From assembly GCA_041580375.1 (NCBI GenBank), contig JBFGDZ010000188.1, positions 1-6,015 on the forward strand: DNA of 6,015 bases. Direction: 5' to 3'. Below the pieces are notes generated by a model, which had not been told where the DNA came from, did no database searches, and saw only the letters and a list, made by a program, of their open reading frames with translations. The DNA comes from JAPUIN01 sp041580375 (lineage in GTDB: Bacteria > Acidobacteriota > Polarisedimenticolia > Gp22-AA2). Of the stretch, positions 1 to 6,015 are shown in pieces (within the stretch, counting starts at the first letter, position 1; each line of letters opens with the position of its first letter). The translations under genes and the position numbers were made by a program.

Positions 1-1409
1 CCGAACGAACGCACCTCCCCGCTCTTCCGCAGGAGCACGAGGGAGATCCGCGAGGCGACCTCGCCCTGCCCCCGCGGCAGCGGGACGAGGATGTCGTCCC
101 CCGTCCGCTTCGGCTTGGCCGGCTCGCCGTTGAGCAGTAGCGACCAGATCTCCACGTCCTCACCCGGAACGCGGAAATTCAGAAACTGCTTGCGGTTGTT
201 CTTGATCGTGAGATCGACCCAGGTCGCCTCGGTGCCGTTCTCGAGGAACGCGGCCGTGGCGTTGAGCGATTCGATGATCGCGGTCAGGACCGCGGCGTCC
301 TCGTGCTCGGAGACGGCGACGGTCGCCTCGTCCGGCGCGCCCGAGTACTTGAAGGCGGTGACCAGCGTCGGGTCGCCGCGCGTGACGTCCGCGGGCAGCT
401 CGCTCACGTCGGCGGGCAGGAGCCGGCCGCTCAGCCCCAGCTCGACCTCGGCGCCGTCCGCGGCGATCGCGACGAAGCCCGACTCGCGCTCGACCTCTCG
501 CGGCGCGAAGCGGGGGACGAGGACGCGCCCCTCTCCCGCTCCGTACGTCCCCTCGAACCGCACGCTGACCCGCACCTTCCCCTCGGTGGGAGCGCGCAGC
601 TTGACGCGCAGGTAGCGTTCCCCGCCCTCGCGCTGCCGGATCTTCCAGCTCTCCAACCCGGGCGCCGAGGCGTCGAAGACGACGATGTCGGGGGGCAGAT
701 CGACATCGAAGTGATCCACCTTGGCGACGCGGATCGTGTAGTCGTGAACGAGAAGCCCGCTGACGACCCCCTCCCCGAGTCCCAGGAGCTGGTACGCCTC
801 GAGCTGCACGCGCGGCTCCAGCTTCACCTCGCGGCCCGCCTCGTCCTCGGTGCGCTGGTAGGGCAGCCTGTACTTCATGGCGAACGAGCCTCCCGCGAGC
901 GCGACGTACAGGCGGCCCGCACGCGTCCGGTAGTGCAGGCCCGCCTCGACCGCGACGTCGCGGAAGGACGGATCGACGGCGAGGTCGAGGAGATTGCGCG
1001 GCGCGTCCGGTAGCGCGATGGCCAGGCGGTTCTCCCCGGGATGCCGCGAAGCGGTGAACGCCGTCGTCGAGCGCAGCGTGTAGGTGCGCGGCCCGCGCGC
1101 GAGGACCTCGAGACCGCTGCCGTTGCGGTGCAGCAGGGCCCCGCCGCCCTCGAATCGAATCACGGTGCCCTGCGTGCGGAGCGGAACCCGGACCCAGCCC
1201 ACCTCGAGCACCTCGAGGACGAGGGTCCCCTCGAGCGTCAGGACACCCGGTTCCAGGCGTCCGGTGTACTCGGCGGAGCGCAGGAACGCCTGCGACGGCG
1301 GCGGCGGATCGACGATCGGCGGGACGTACGTCCTCTCGACGAGCTTCTTGAAGTCCTCCCAGGAGATCGTGATCTCCGTGCCGGGCAGATCCGGAAGCCT
1401 CGACCCGTT
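1..1409 (-). repeat. Second copy of the internal protein duplication (residues about 877-1345, incomplete)
   Basis: This copy begins at Asn877, just after a signal-peptide-like helix, exactly as copy 1 begins just after the true signal peptide. It carries SWEDFKK (892-898), VDPPPP, GFVAIAAD (1187-1194) and KNNRKQ (1279-1284). The window ends inside the strand-rich segment after KNNRKQ. The counterpart of the copy 1 region leading to the membrane block is therefore not visible. Whether a second membrane block or a third copy follows cannot be told from here. Confidence 0.85.
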
Positions 1410-4037
1410 CGCGGCGGCGGGCCGCTGCGCCGATTTCGCGGGCGGCGGCGTGGAGGCCCGCGCCGACGACGGCGCGACGACGCCCGAGCTCACCAGGAGC
1501 GCGAGAATCACGAGCGGCATCGCGACCCGGCGGGTCAGGGAGGCCGCGAAGACGAGGGCGACGCCGGCGGCCATGCCGAGCCAGAAGGGAACGCGGCCGG
1601 CCGTCGCGAAAGCGAACAGCGCGATCAGCCCGAGGCCGGCCAGCGCCGCGAGGACCAGGCGCGAACGGGGCGACGCGGGCGGCGGGAGCCCCCCGAATCC
1701 GGCGCGCAGCCACAGGAGGGCGAGCGTCAGGAGGAACGACAGGGCGAAGACCCCCGGCCCCGTCAGGGTCCATCCGGCGGGACGGTAGCCGATCGACAGG
1801 GACGGCGCCTCGGCGGCGGTGAGGATCCGTCCGGTGAACGACAGCCGCAGCCCTTCCGTCGGGATCCCGAAGCGAACCGGCAGGACGCCGCGCGCCCGTC
1901 CCGCTCCCCCGACGAGGGCGCCCGCGTCGCCCGCGTAGCTCCACGCCTGAGCCTGCGACGACGGCGGCGCGGCCGGTGCGGCCCGGTCGACACCCGGCTC
2001 CGGCCGGTACGCGCCTTTCGAGGCGATCTCTTTCAGCTCGGCGTCGAGCCGCTGCGCCACCTTCGCGCGCTCCCTCTTGCCCTCGGCCGGCCCGGCCCCG
2101 GCCGCCTCGTCGCCGACGTAGCCGAGCGATCGGAGCGATTCCTCGATCGCCTTGTCATCCCTCTCCAGGAATCCATCCACCCGCTGCACGCGGACGGCGT
2201 CCAGATCGACGCTCTCGCGCCCGTCCGAGATGATCGTCCGCCCGCCGACGCGCTCCGCGCGCAGGCGGCCCCGATCCTCCCGCGATTCGAGGTTGTACGC
2301 GGCGCGGCCGACGTAGAGGATGCGGTTCAGCTCCTCGTCCAGGTGCAGATTGCCGTCGAAGCCCCAGTAGCGCCGATCGCGCGGCAGAAAGAGATGCCAC
2401 TGCACCTCCAGCGCGTCGACGTCGAGCACCGGCCCGCTCAGACGGTGCCGCCCCCACCCGCGCACGGGGAGGCGCTGAAAGTAGACCAGCTCGACGTCGA
2501 ACGGCGCCGGATCGCCGTTCATGGCGGCGGAGGTCTTCTTCAAAGGGATCAGGACGCGGCCGGCCTCGTCGCGCGCCGCCTTCACCGGCCGATCCTCGAG
2601 GTAAGCGCCCCAGCCCTCCGCATCGGCGGGCAGCGTCAGCTCGAGGTACTGCTTGCGGTTGTTCTTGACCGTGTAGCGCGCGGAGGTGATCAATTTTCCC
2701 TCGGGGCTGAGGTAGGTGAACATGCGCGCCGACTCGACGATCGTCCGCTTCACGGCCAGATCCTCGTGCCGCGTGATCTTCAGCGAGACGTCGACCGGGT
2801 GGCGCAGATACTTGAAGCCGTACAGGATCGGCTGCCCGGCGCGCGACACGAGATCGGGCGGCAGCTCCGCCGGATCGACCGGCGCCGCGTTCGCGAGATC
2901 GCCGGCCGGCTCCACCTCGACATTGGTGTCGGCCGCGATGGCGATGAACCCCTTGTCGCGGATCACCTCCCGCAGCACGACATCGGGAACGCGCGTGTCC
3001 TCCCCTTCCGCGAGGTCCTTCTCGAACGAGACCTGGAACGCGTACGCCCCCTGCGCCCGGTAGTTGAGCCGCACGAGGAGATCCCGATCCGCGCCGGGAT
3101 CGCCGTTCGGCTCCGCCACGGACCAGTCGCGGATCCCCTCCGCGCTGACGTCCAGCACGCGCAGATCGGCGGGCAGCGACAGACGGAACGCGTCGACTCC
3201 CCTCCCGTGAACGGTGTAGACGGCGCTGCTCGTGCCGCGCAGGGCGCCCTCGCCGACCGACAGGAGGGTCCGGACCTCGCCGAACACCTTGGTCTCCTTC
3301 TCCCCCAGCTCCACCTGCCTGAACCACGTGACGGACGATCCGCCCGTGTGCTGCAGCGCCGCGCGGACCCGCGTTCGATCGGTCCCGCGCTCGATCGAGC
3401 GGATGACGGCGCCGCCGATGTTCACGTCGATCCCCGGCCGCGGGACGACGAGATCCAGCGTGATCACCGGAGCCCCGGGAAAGGTCAGGCTGGCGGAGCG
3501 CGTCCCGCGACCCTCGACGACCGGCGCGAGGTACTCCAGCGACAGGAGGTGACGACCCTCCCCCTTGAGGGCGACGCGGTGATGACCGTCCTTGCGATAG
3601 ACGTTCGCGGGACGGCCGTCGATGCTGAAGCTCGAGAGAGCCACGCCCTCCGCGATGACCGGGATCTCCACCCACCGCTTCGGCTGCAGGACCTGCGCCG
3701 AGAACTGCAGGCTCACCCTGACCTGCTCCTGGTCCCGGGCGACCTCGGCCCGGACGTCGCAGCCGGAGAGGGCGTAATCGACGGGGGGGGGCGGCGGCGG
3801 ATCGACCGGATCGCCGCGGCGGATCTCCTCCAGGATCTTCCTGAAGTCCTCCCAGGGAACGACGACGCCGGTCTGATCGAGCCGCGGCAGATCGCCGTTG
3901 CGCCTCGGCGCGGGCTCCGAGGCCGCCGCGGGAGACGATGCGGGCTGGACGGTTGCCGCCAGACCCAGAACGAGGATGCAGGGAATGTAGAGAAGGCCCT
4001 TTCTCCGGGACGGGGCCCGTTGTCCCGCGGATGGCAT
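1..4037 (-). CDS. Large exported, internally duplicated membrane protein of unknown function (C-terminus beyond the left edge)
   Basis: I do not recognise a named family. The frame is open from ATG 4037 to base 1 (1345 codons and two bases). The start is fixed by AGGAGG six bases upstream. Residues 1-39 form a signal peptide (basic RRK at 11-13, hydrophobic 15-30, Ala-rich end). Residues 47-528 are a beta-rich module: a PWEDF motif at 61-65, polyproline 80-85, a GFIAIAAD block at 363-370 and KNNRKQ at 458-463. A charged, helix-prone stretch lies at about 620-665. Four hydrophobic helices lie at about 762-777, 794-813, 816-834 and 838-856. Residues 877-1345 repeat the first module (SWEDF 892-896, GFVAIAAD 1187-1194, KNNRKQ 1279-1284). 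Arginines 778, 791, 793 and 836-837 fall on the predicted inner side, so both modules should be extracytoplasmic. It is inferred to be an envelope protein; substrate and partners are unknown. By comparison with copy 1, at least 200-300 residues should follow beyond the edge. Confidence 0.88.
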   Translation of the reverse strand, partial: MPSAGQRAPSRRKGLLYIPCILVLGLAATVQPASSPAAASEPAPRRNGDLPRLDQTGVVVPWEDFRKILEEIRRGDPVDPPPPPPVDYALSGCDVRAEVARDQEQVRVSLQFSAQVLQPKRWVEIPVIAEGVALSSFSIDGRPANVYRKDGHHRVALKGEGRHLLSLEYLAPVVEGRGTRSASLTFPGAPVITLDLVVPRPGIDVNIGGAVIRSIERGTDRTRVRAALQHTGGSSVTWFRQVELGEKETKVFGEVRTLLSVGEGALRGTSSAVYTVHGRGVDAFRLSLPADLRVLDVSAEGIRDWSVAEPNGDPGADRDLLVRLNYRAQGAYAFQVSFEKDLAEGEDTRVPDVVLREVIRDKGFIAIAADTNVEVEPAGDLANAAPVDPAELPPDLVSRAGQPILYGFKYLRHPVDVSLKITRHEDLAVKRTIVESARMFTYLSPEGKLITSARYTVKNNRKQYLELTLPADAEGWGAYLEDRPVKAARDEAGRVLIPLKKTSAAMNGDPAPFDVELVYFQRLPVRGWGRHRLSGPVLDVDALEVQWHLFLPRDRRYWGFDGNLHLDEELNRILYVGRAAYNLESREDRGRLRAERVGGRTIISDGRESVDLDAVRVQRVDGFLERDDKAIEESLRSLGYVGDEAAGAGPAEGKRERAKVAQRLDAELKEIASKGAYRPEPGVDRAAPAAPPSSQAQAWSYAGDAGALVGGAGRARGVLPVRFGIPTEGLRLSFTGRILTAAEAPSLSIGYRPAGWTLTGPGVFALSFLLTLALLWLRAGFGGLPPPASPRSRLVLAALAGLGLIALFAFATAGRVPFWLGMAAGVALVFAASLTRRVAMPLVILALLVSSGVVAPSSARASTPPPAKSAQRPAAANGSRLPDLPGTEITISWEDFKKLVERTYVPPIVDPPPPSQAFLRSAEYTGRLEPGVLTLEGTLVLEVLEVGWVRVPLRTQGTVIRFEGGGALLHRNGSGLEVLARGPRTYTLRSTTAFTASRHPGENRLAIALPDAPRNLLDLAVDPSFRDVAVEAGLHYRTRAGRLYVALAGGSFAMKYRLPYQRTEDEAGREVKLEPRVQLEAYQLLGLGEGVVSGLLVHDYTIRVAKVDHFDVDLPPDIVVFDASAPGLESWKIRQREGGERYLRVKLRAPTEGKVRVSVRFEGTYGAGEGRVLVPRFAPREVERESGFVAIAADGAEVELGLSGRLLPADVSELPADVTRGDPTLVTAFKYSGAPDEATVAVSEHEDAAVLTAIIESLNATAAFLENGTEATWVDLTIKNNRKQFLNFRVPGEDVEIWSLLLNGEPAKPKRTGDDILVPLPRGQGEVASRISLVLLRKSGEVRSF
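1455..1754 (-). other. Four-helix membrane block joining the two modules, ending in a signal-peptide-like segment (residues 762-861)
   Basis: Residues 762-777, 794-813, 816-834 and 838-856 are four uninterrupted hydrophobic stretches. The loop at 778-793 has three arginines and the loop at 835-837 has two, while the connection at 814-817 is short. This fits the positive-inside rule if copy 1 enters the membrane from outside. The last helix starts with RR-V-A-M (Met840) and ends with Ala-Arg-Ala (859-861) before a Pro/Ala-rich linker, the layout of a cleavable signal peptide. No Shine-Dalgarno sequence precedes Met840 and no stop separates the halves, so independent translation is unlikely. 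Confidence 0.75.
2454..3899 (-). repeat. First copy of the internal protein duplication (residues about 47-528)
   Basis: This is a protein-level repeat, recognised by matching blocks in the same order as copy 2. The blocks are an NG-LP segment, [PS]WEDF[RK]K, a VDPPPP tract, GF[IV]AIAAD, a [YA]FKY segment, an HED-A segment and KNNRKQ. A final [ILV]PL strand follows. Spacing is kept: PWEDF Trp62 pairs with Trp893, Phe364 with Phe1188, and Lys458 with Lys1279, offsets of 831, 824 and 821 residues. Most of the rest is diverged, so the duplication is old. Boundaries are approximate; the left coordinate is set where copy 2 leaves the window. Confidence 0.85.
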
Positions 4038-4043
4038 GGCGTA

Positions 4044-4049
4044 CCTCCT
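4044..4049 (-). promoter_or_regulatory. Ribosome binding site AGGAGG for the large exported protein
   Basis: The minus strand reads AGGAGG, then six bases, then ATG at 4037. This is a perfect Shine-Dalgarno core at normal spacing. It is the strongest start signal in the window and fixes the start of the long gene, whose signal peptide follows directly. Confidence 0.85.
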
Positions 4050-4080
4050 GGAAGCCCTTCGAGGAGCCGGCACCGGGTCC

Positions 4081-4109
4081 AAGATGGGGTCCGGCGGGCC
4101 CCGGGTCAA
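4081..4109 (-). promoter_or_regulatory. Candidate sigma-70-like promoter for the large exported protein
   Basis: The minus strand has TTGACC (4109-4104, five of six bases of the -35 consensus), a 17-base spacer and CATCTT (4086-4081, three of six bases of the -10 consensus). It would give a leader of about 35 bases containing the AGGAGG site. The -10 is weak and the spacer is very GC-rich and self-complementary, so this is only a candidate. The same TTGACC appears upstream of the small membrane protein. Confidence 0.35.
4086..4102 (-). terminator. Small GC hairpin between the symporter and the large gene
   Basis: The minus strand can pair GGGGCC with GGaCCCC around a CGCC loop (six pairs, one bulged A). 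It lies 56 bases past the symporter stop. No T-tract follows, so it is a weak terminator candidate. It also coincides with the spacer of the promoter candidate, so the two calls compete. Confidence 0.2.
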
Positions 4110-4115
4110 AGGCTT

Positions 4116-4141
4116 GGAACCCAGTACCCCACGCAGGTTCC
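4116..4141. repeat. Inverted repeat GGAACC / GGTTCC in the intergenic gap
   Basis: Six-base perfect arms at 4116-4121 and 4136-4141 are separated by 14 bases, 17 bases after the symporter stop. It could be an operator half-site pair or a stem-loop. GGAACC on the minus strand also resembles the -35 element of ECF sigma factor promoters, but I see no convincing matching -10. Confidence 0.3.
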
Positions 4142-4157
4142 CGGCAAGGCCCTTCGA

Positions 4158-5687
4158 TTATCGGGAGGGTCGGGGGGCCGGCCCGGGGCGGCCGCGGGTC
4201 AGGGCGGGCCCGACGGACCTTCGGACCGAGTCGAACTCCTCGGCGGCCCCTTCGGGCGGGCGGGTGATCAGGCTGACGCCCACGACGAGGACGAACGACA
4301 CGAAGAATCCCGGGAGCATCTCGTACAGGCCGTAGAAACGCTCCTTGAGGACGAGGATCCAGACCACCGCCGTCGCGAACCCGCCCACAATCCCCGCCAC
4401 GGCCCCCGCGAGCGTCGTCCGCTTCCAGAACAGCGTGCAGAGGACGACCGGCGTGAAGGCGCAGGCGAGCCCCGACCAGGCGAACAGGACGAACCAGAAG
4501 ATCATCCGCGCCTCGATCAGGGCGAAGTAGAGGGCGCCGCCGCCGATCGCGAGCGTCGTCAGCTTCCCCAGAATCGACAGGCCGCGTTCCGACAGGCGGG
4601 CGTGAAACATCTTCTGCACGACGTCACGCGTGATCGCCGACGACGCCAGGATCAGCAGCGAATCGGCCGTCGACATGATCGCGGCCAGGACCACGACGAG
4701 GAAGACGCCGGTGAACAGGCTGGGGAACAGCGCCGCGCTCATCTCCGGCAGGATCGTCTCGGGATCGACAAGCCCGGGGAACAGCGCGCGCCCGGCGATG
4801 CCCGACATCACGGCGCCCAGGTCGAACACGATCATGCAGAGGACGGCGAGGAGGCTGCCGCCGACGATCTCCTTCTGATCGCGCGCCGACATGAAGCGGG
4901 TGAGGAGCTGCGGCGAGCCCAGGAAGGCCAGGCCGATTCCCACGAACCCCGCGGCGCTCGCGACGCCGGCGGGCGTGAGGCCGAACGATCCCATCGGTCT
5001 CAGCAGAGCCGGATCGGCGGCCGCCAGCGTTTCCGTCAGCTTCGTCCACCCGCCCGCGGCGACGATCCCGACGATCGGCAGCGTGAACAGGCAGCCGAAC
5101 ATCAGAACGCCCTGCACCAGATCGCTGTAGGCGACGGCCTTGAATCCGCCCACGGACGTGTAGAGGAGGACGATCACGGCGCCGATCAGCACGCCCGCCG
5201 TGTAGCTCGTCCCGAGGAAGGAGCCGAAGGCCTTGCCGGACGCCGTCAGCTGGGCCGCCGTGTAGGCCATCACCATGCTGACGATGATCACCGCGCTGAT
5301 GAGGCGCAGCACGCGCGTGGTGTCGCGCAGGCGACTCTCCAGGTAATCCGGGACGGTGATCGCGTCGTAGCGATCGGTGTATTCCTTGAACGGCCGCGCC
5401 ACCCAGATCCAGGCCGCCGCGACGCCGAGGACCTCGCCGAGCGTGACCCAGAGCGCGTGCACGCCGACGAGGTACCCCATTCCCGTCAATCCCAGGAGGA
5501 GCCAGCCGCTCTCGCCCGTGGCGTTGGAGCTGAAGGCGATGACCCAGGACGGCAGCCTCTTGCCGGCGACGAAGTACCCCTTGACGTCGCCGGAGGCGCG
5601 CGCGCTCCAGAAGCCGATGATCAGAAGGATCGCCAGGTAGGCGATCAGGACGCCCAGGATGACGTCCGATCCGGCCGTCTCAGCCAC
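4158..5687 (-). CDS. Sodium:solute symporter, PutP-like (SSS family)
   Basis: This is a complete 509-residue inner-membrane transporter, close in length to E. coli PutP (502 residues), that should couple Na+ entry to uptake of a small organic solute. Family features in order: a YFVAGKRLPSW segment (38-48), SGWLLLG (60-66), VPDYLESR (112-119), GGFKAV (180-185), SPQLLTRFM (258-266), the family signature AIMSTADSLL (336-345) and a GLYEMLPGF segment (453-461). Ser339-Thr340 match the Na+-site Ser/Thr of PutP. PutP Asp55 aligns with Gly58, next to Glu59. The proline-site Trp244 and Tyr248 align with Ile251 and Phe255, so proline is not assured as substrate. The start is GTG, inside the end of the small membrane protein gene (8-base overlap) and without a clear Shine-Dalgarno, suggesting translational coupling. 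The tail (495-509) is Arg/Pro-rich and probably cytoplasmic. Confidence 0.93.
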   Translation of the reverse strand: MAETAGSDVILGVLIAYLAILLIIGFWSARASGDVKGYFVAGKRLPSWVIAFSSNATGESGWLLLGLTGMGYLVGVHALWVTLGEVLGVAAAWIWVARPFKEYTDRYDAITVPDYLESRLRDTTRVLRLISAVIIVSMVMAYTAAQLTASGKAFGSFLGTSYTAGVLIGAVIVLLYTSVGGFKAVAYSDLVQGVLMFGCLFTLPIVGIVAAGGWTKLTETLAAADPALLRPMGSFGLTPAGVASAAGFVGIGLAFLGSPQLLTRFMSARDQKEIVGGSLLAVLCMIVFDLGAVMSGIAGRALFPGLVDPETILPEMSAALFPSLFTGVFLVVVLAAIMSTADSLLILASSAITRDVVQKMFHARLSERGLSILGKLTTLAIGGGALYFALIEARMIFWFVLFAWSGLACAFTPVVLCTLFWKRTTLAGAVAGIVGGFATAVVWILVLKERFYGLYEMLPGFFVSFVLVVGVSLITRPPEGAAEEFDSVRRSVGPALTRGRPGPAPRPSR

Positions 5688-5865
5688 GGTCCCCGCGCCC
5701 GACCGATCGGGATGCGCCGTCCCCGGCTCGGCCCCGCGGCCGGTGCAGGAGGTAGAAACGGATCTCGAGCGCGAGGCCGATCCCGACGGCCGCGATCAGG
5801 AGGAGCCACGCGCTGATGGGAAGGCCGGCGATCGTGCAGGCGGCGAGGGGCGGGTCCGTCGGCAT
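5680..5865 (-). CDS. Small single-helix membrane protein, candidate symporter accessory subunit
   Basis: This 61-residue protein has one hydrophobic segment (about 14-36, with AWLLLIAAVGIGLALEI). A basic tail (HRPRGRAG onward) should face the cytoplasm and the short N-terminus the outside. ATG 5865 is the first start after an in-frame TGA near 5900, so it cannot be longer. Its stop overlaps the symporter start by 8 bases, a tight coupling that rarely arises for a spurious frame. Other SSS transporters have small membrane partners encoded just upstream, such as YhdT with PanF, YjcH with ActP and the DUF4212 proteins; this one is shorter and I cannot assign it to those families. A role in stability or regulation of the symporter is inferred. 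No Shine-Dalgarno is visible. Confidence 0.7.
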   Translation of the reverse strand: MPTDPPLAACTIAGLPISAWLLLIAAVGIGLALEIRFYLLHRPRGRAGDGASRSVGRGDRG

Positions 5866-5872
5866 CCGCGAG

Positions 5873-5902
5873 AGCCTAGCCGCGGCGCGGCGCCGGGGTC
5901 AA
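5873..5902 (-). promoter_or_regulatory. Candidate promoter for the small membrane protein and symporter, possibly leaderless
   Basis: The minus strand has TTGACC (5902-5897), an 18-base spacer and TAGGCT (5878-5873). Only seven bases separate the -10 from ATG 5865, so transcription would start at or next to the ATG. That agrees with the lack of a ribosome binding site there. The -10 matches consensus at three of six bases. Confidence 0.4.
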
Positions 5903-5905
5903 GAG

Positions 5906-5927
5906 AGCGGAGCCGGAGCGGCTCGCT
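5906..5927 (-). terminator. Candidate hairpin terminator after the phosphatase gene
   Basis: The minus strand forms GAGCCG-CTC-CGGCTC, extended by an outer AGC/GCT pair with one bulged C, 14 bases after the stop at 5942. The following CTCTT is a poor T-tract, so termination is uncertain. It sits just before the next promoter candidate, a sensible place for a gene boundary. Confidence 0.4.
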
Positions 5928-5941
5928 GCGACGCCGCCGGG

Positions 5942-6015
5942 TCAGGCGTTCCGCTGCAGCGCCAGGAGCGTCGCGTCGTCCTGGCGGGCCTCTCCGCGAA
6001 ACTCGTCGACGCACC
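5942..6015 (-). CDS. C-terminal end of a SpoIIE/RsbU-type PP2C serine phosphatase (partial)
   Basis: Only the last 23 residues are in the window; the gene starts beyond the right edge. They include FRGEARQDDATLLALQ followed by four residues and TGA. The DD-x-T-L-L pattern, preceded by a short charged segment, is the typical end of SpoIIE/RsbU PP2C-type phosphatases, where one of these aspartates binds a catalytic metal. Such enzymes dephosphorylate anti-anti-sigma (STAS) proteins or serve as response-regulator outputs. Which sensor domain it carries cannot be seen. The call rests on one short motif, but the match is specific and the frame ends cleanly before a hairpin. Confidence 0.72.
   Translation of the reverse strand, partial: CVDEFRGEARQDDATLLALQRNA

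Noticed and set aside
1..1520. The second half as a separate gene starting at Met840
   Set aside because: There is no stop between the halves and no Shine-Dalgarno before the ATG at 1520. A single fused gene explains the sequence better.
160..1944. A 594-codon minus-strand frame
   Set aside because: It is in a shifted frame inside the large gene, very Arg/Gly/Ala-rich, with no start signal. The true frame carries the repeated motifs, the signal peptide and the membrane helices.
2155..3675. A 506-codon minus-strand frame
   Set aside because: It is the same kind of shifted shadow of the large gene, with low-complexity Arg-rich composition and no ribosome binding site.
4100..4157. Possible tRNA-like element suggested by GGTTCC and GGAACC
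   Set aside because: No acceptor stem, anticodon arm or T-loop of proper spacing can be built in the 120-base gap.
1041..5816. A 1591-codon open frame on the plus strand
   Set aside because: It is the in-register antisense of both the large gene and the symporter, which share a frame and almost never use TTA, CTA or TCA. Its product is rich in Arg, Gly, Asp and Gln without domains, and it crosses gene boundaries.
5796..6014. A 72-codon minus-strand frame at the right edge
   Set aside because: It is Arg-rich, overlaps the phosphatase end in another frame and covers the terminator and promoter candidates and the start of the small protein gene.

Overview
The window is very GC-rich. Every gene I can support lies on the minus strand. 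Codon use (almost no TTA, CTA or TCA), the exported multi-domain protein and the PutP-like transporter suggest a high-GC Gram-negative bacterium from a deep-branching soil or environmental phylum such as Acidobacteriota. That placement is inference; no phylogenetic marker is present.

Layout in the direction of transcription (right to left). At the right edge (5942-6015) is the extreme C-terminus of a SpoIIE/RsbU-type PP2C phosphatase. A short gap (5866-5941) holds a hairpin that may end that gene and a TTGACC/TAGGCT promoter candidate placed so close to the next ATG that the transcript would be nearly leaderless. A 61-residue single-helix membrane protein (5680-5865) then overlaps by 8 bases a complete 509-residue sodium:solute symporter of the PutP type (4158-5687). 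The two look translationally coupled, as a transporter with a small accessory subunit.

After a 120-base gap with a second TTGACC promoter candidate, two small inverted repeats and a perfect AGGAGG ribosome binding site, one very long gene (1-4037) fills the rest of the window and runs off the left edge. No single long reading frame is closed within the window for this gene. It can be read continuously as 1345 codons without a stop: a signal peptide, a beta-rich extracytoplasmic module, a coiled-coil-like stretch, a four-helix membrane block, then a second diverged copy of the same module. The second copy begins with its own signal-peptide-like segment. It looks like two tandem paralogues fused in frame. 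I do not recognise a named family.

The most interesting items are this duplicated membrane-spanning protein, the possible processing site between its halves, the 21-base identical block at its best conserved motif, and the small protein coupled to the symporter. The long reading frames on the plus strand and in the other minus frame are shadows of these genes.
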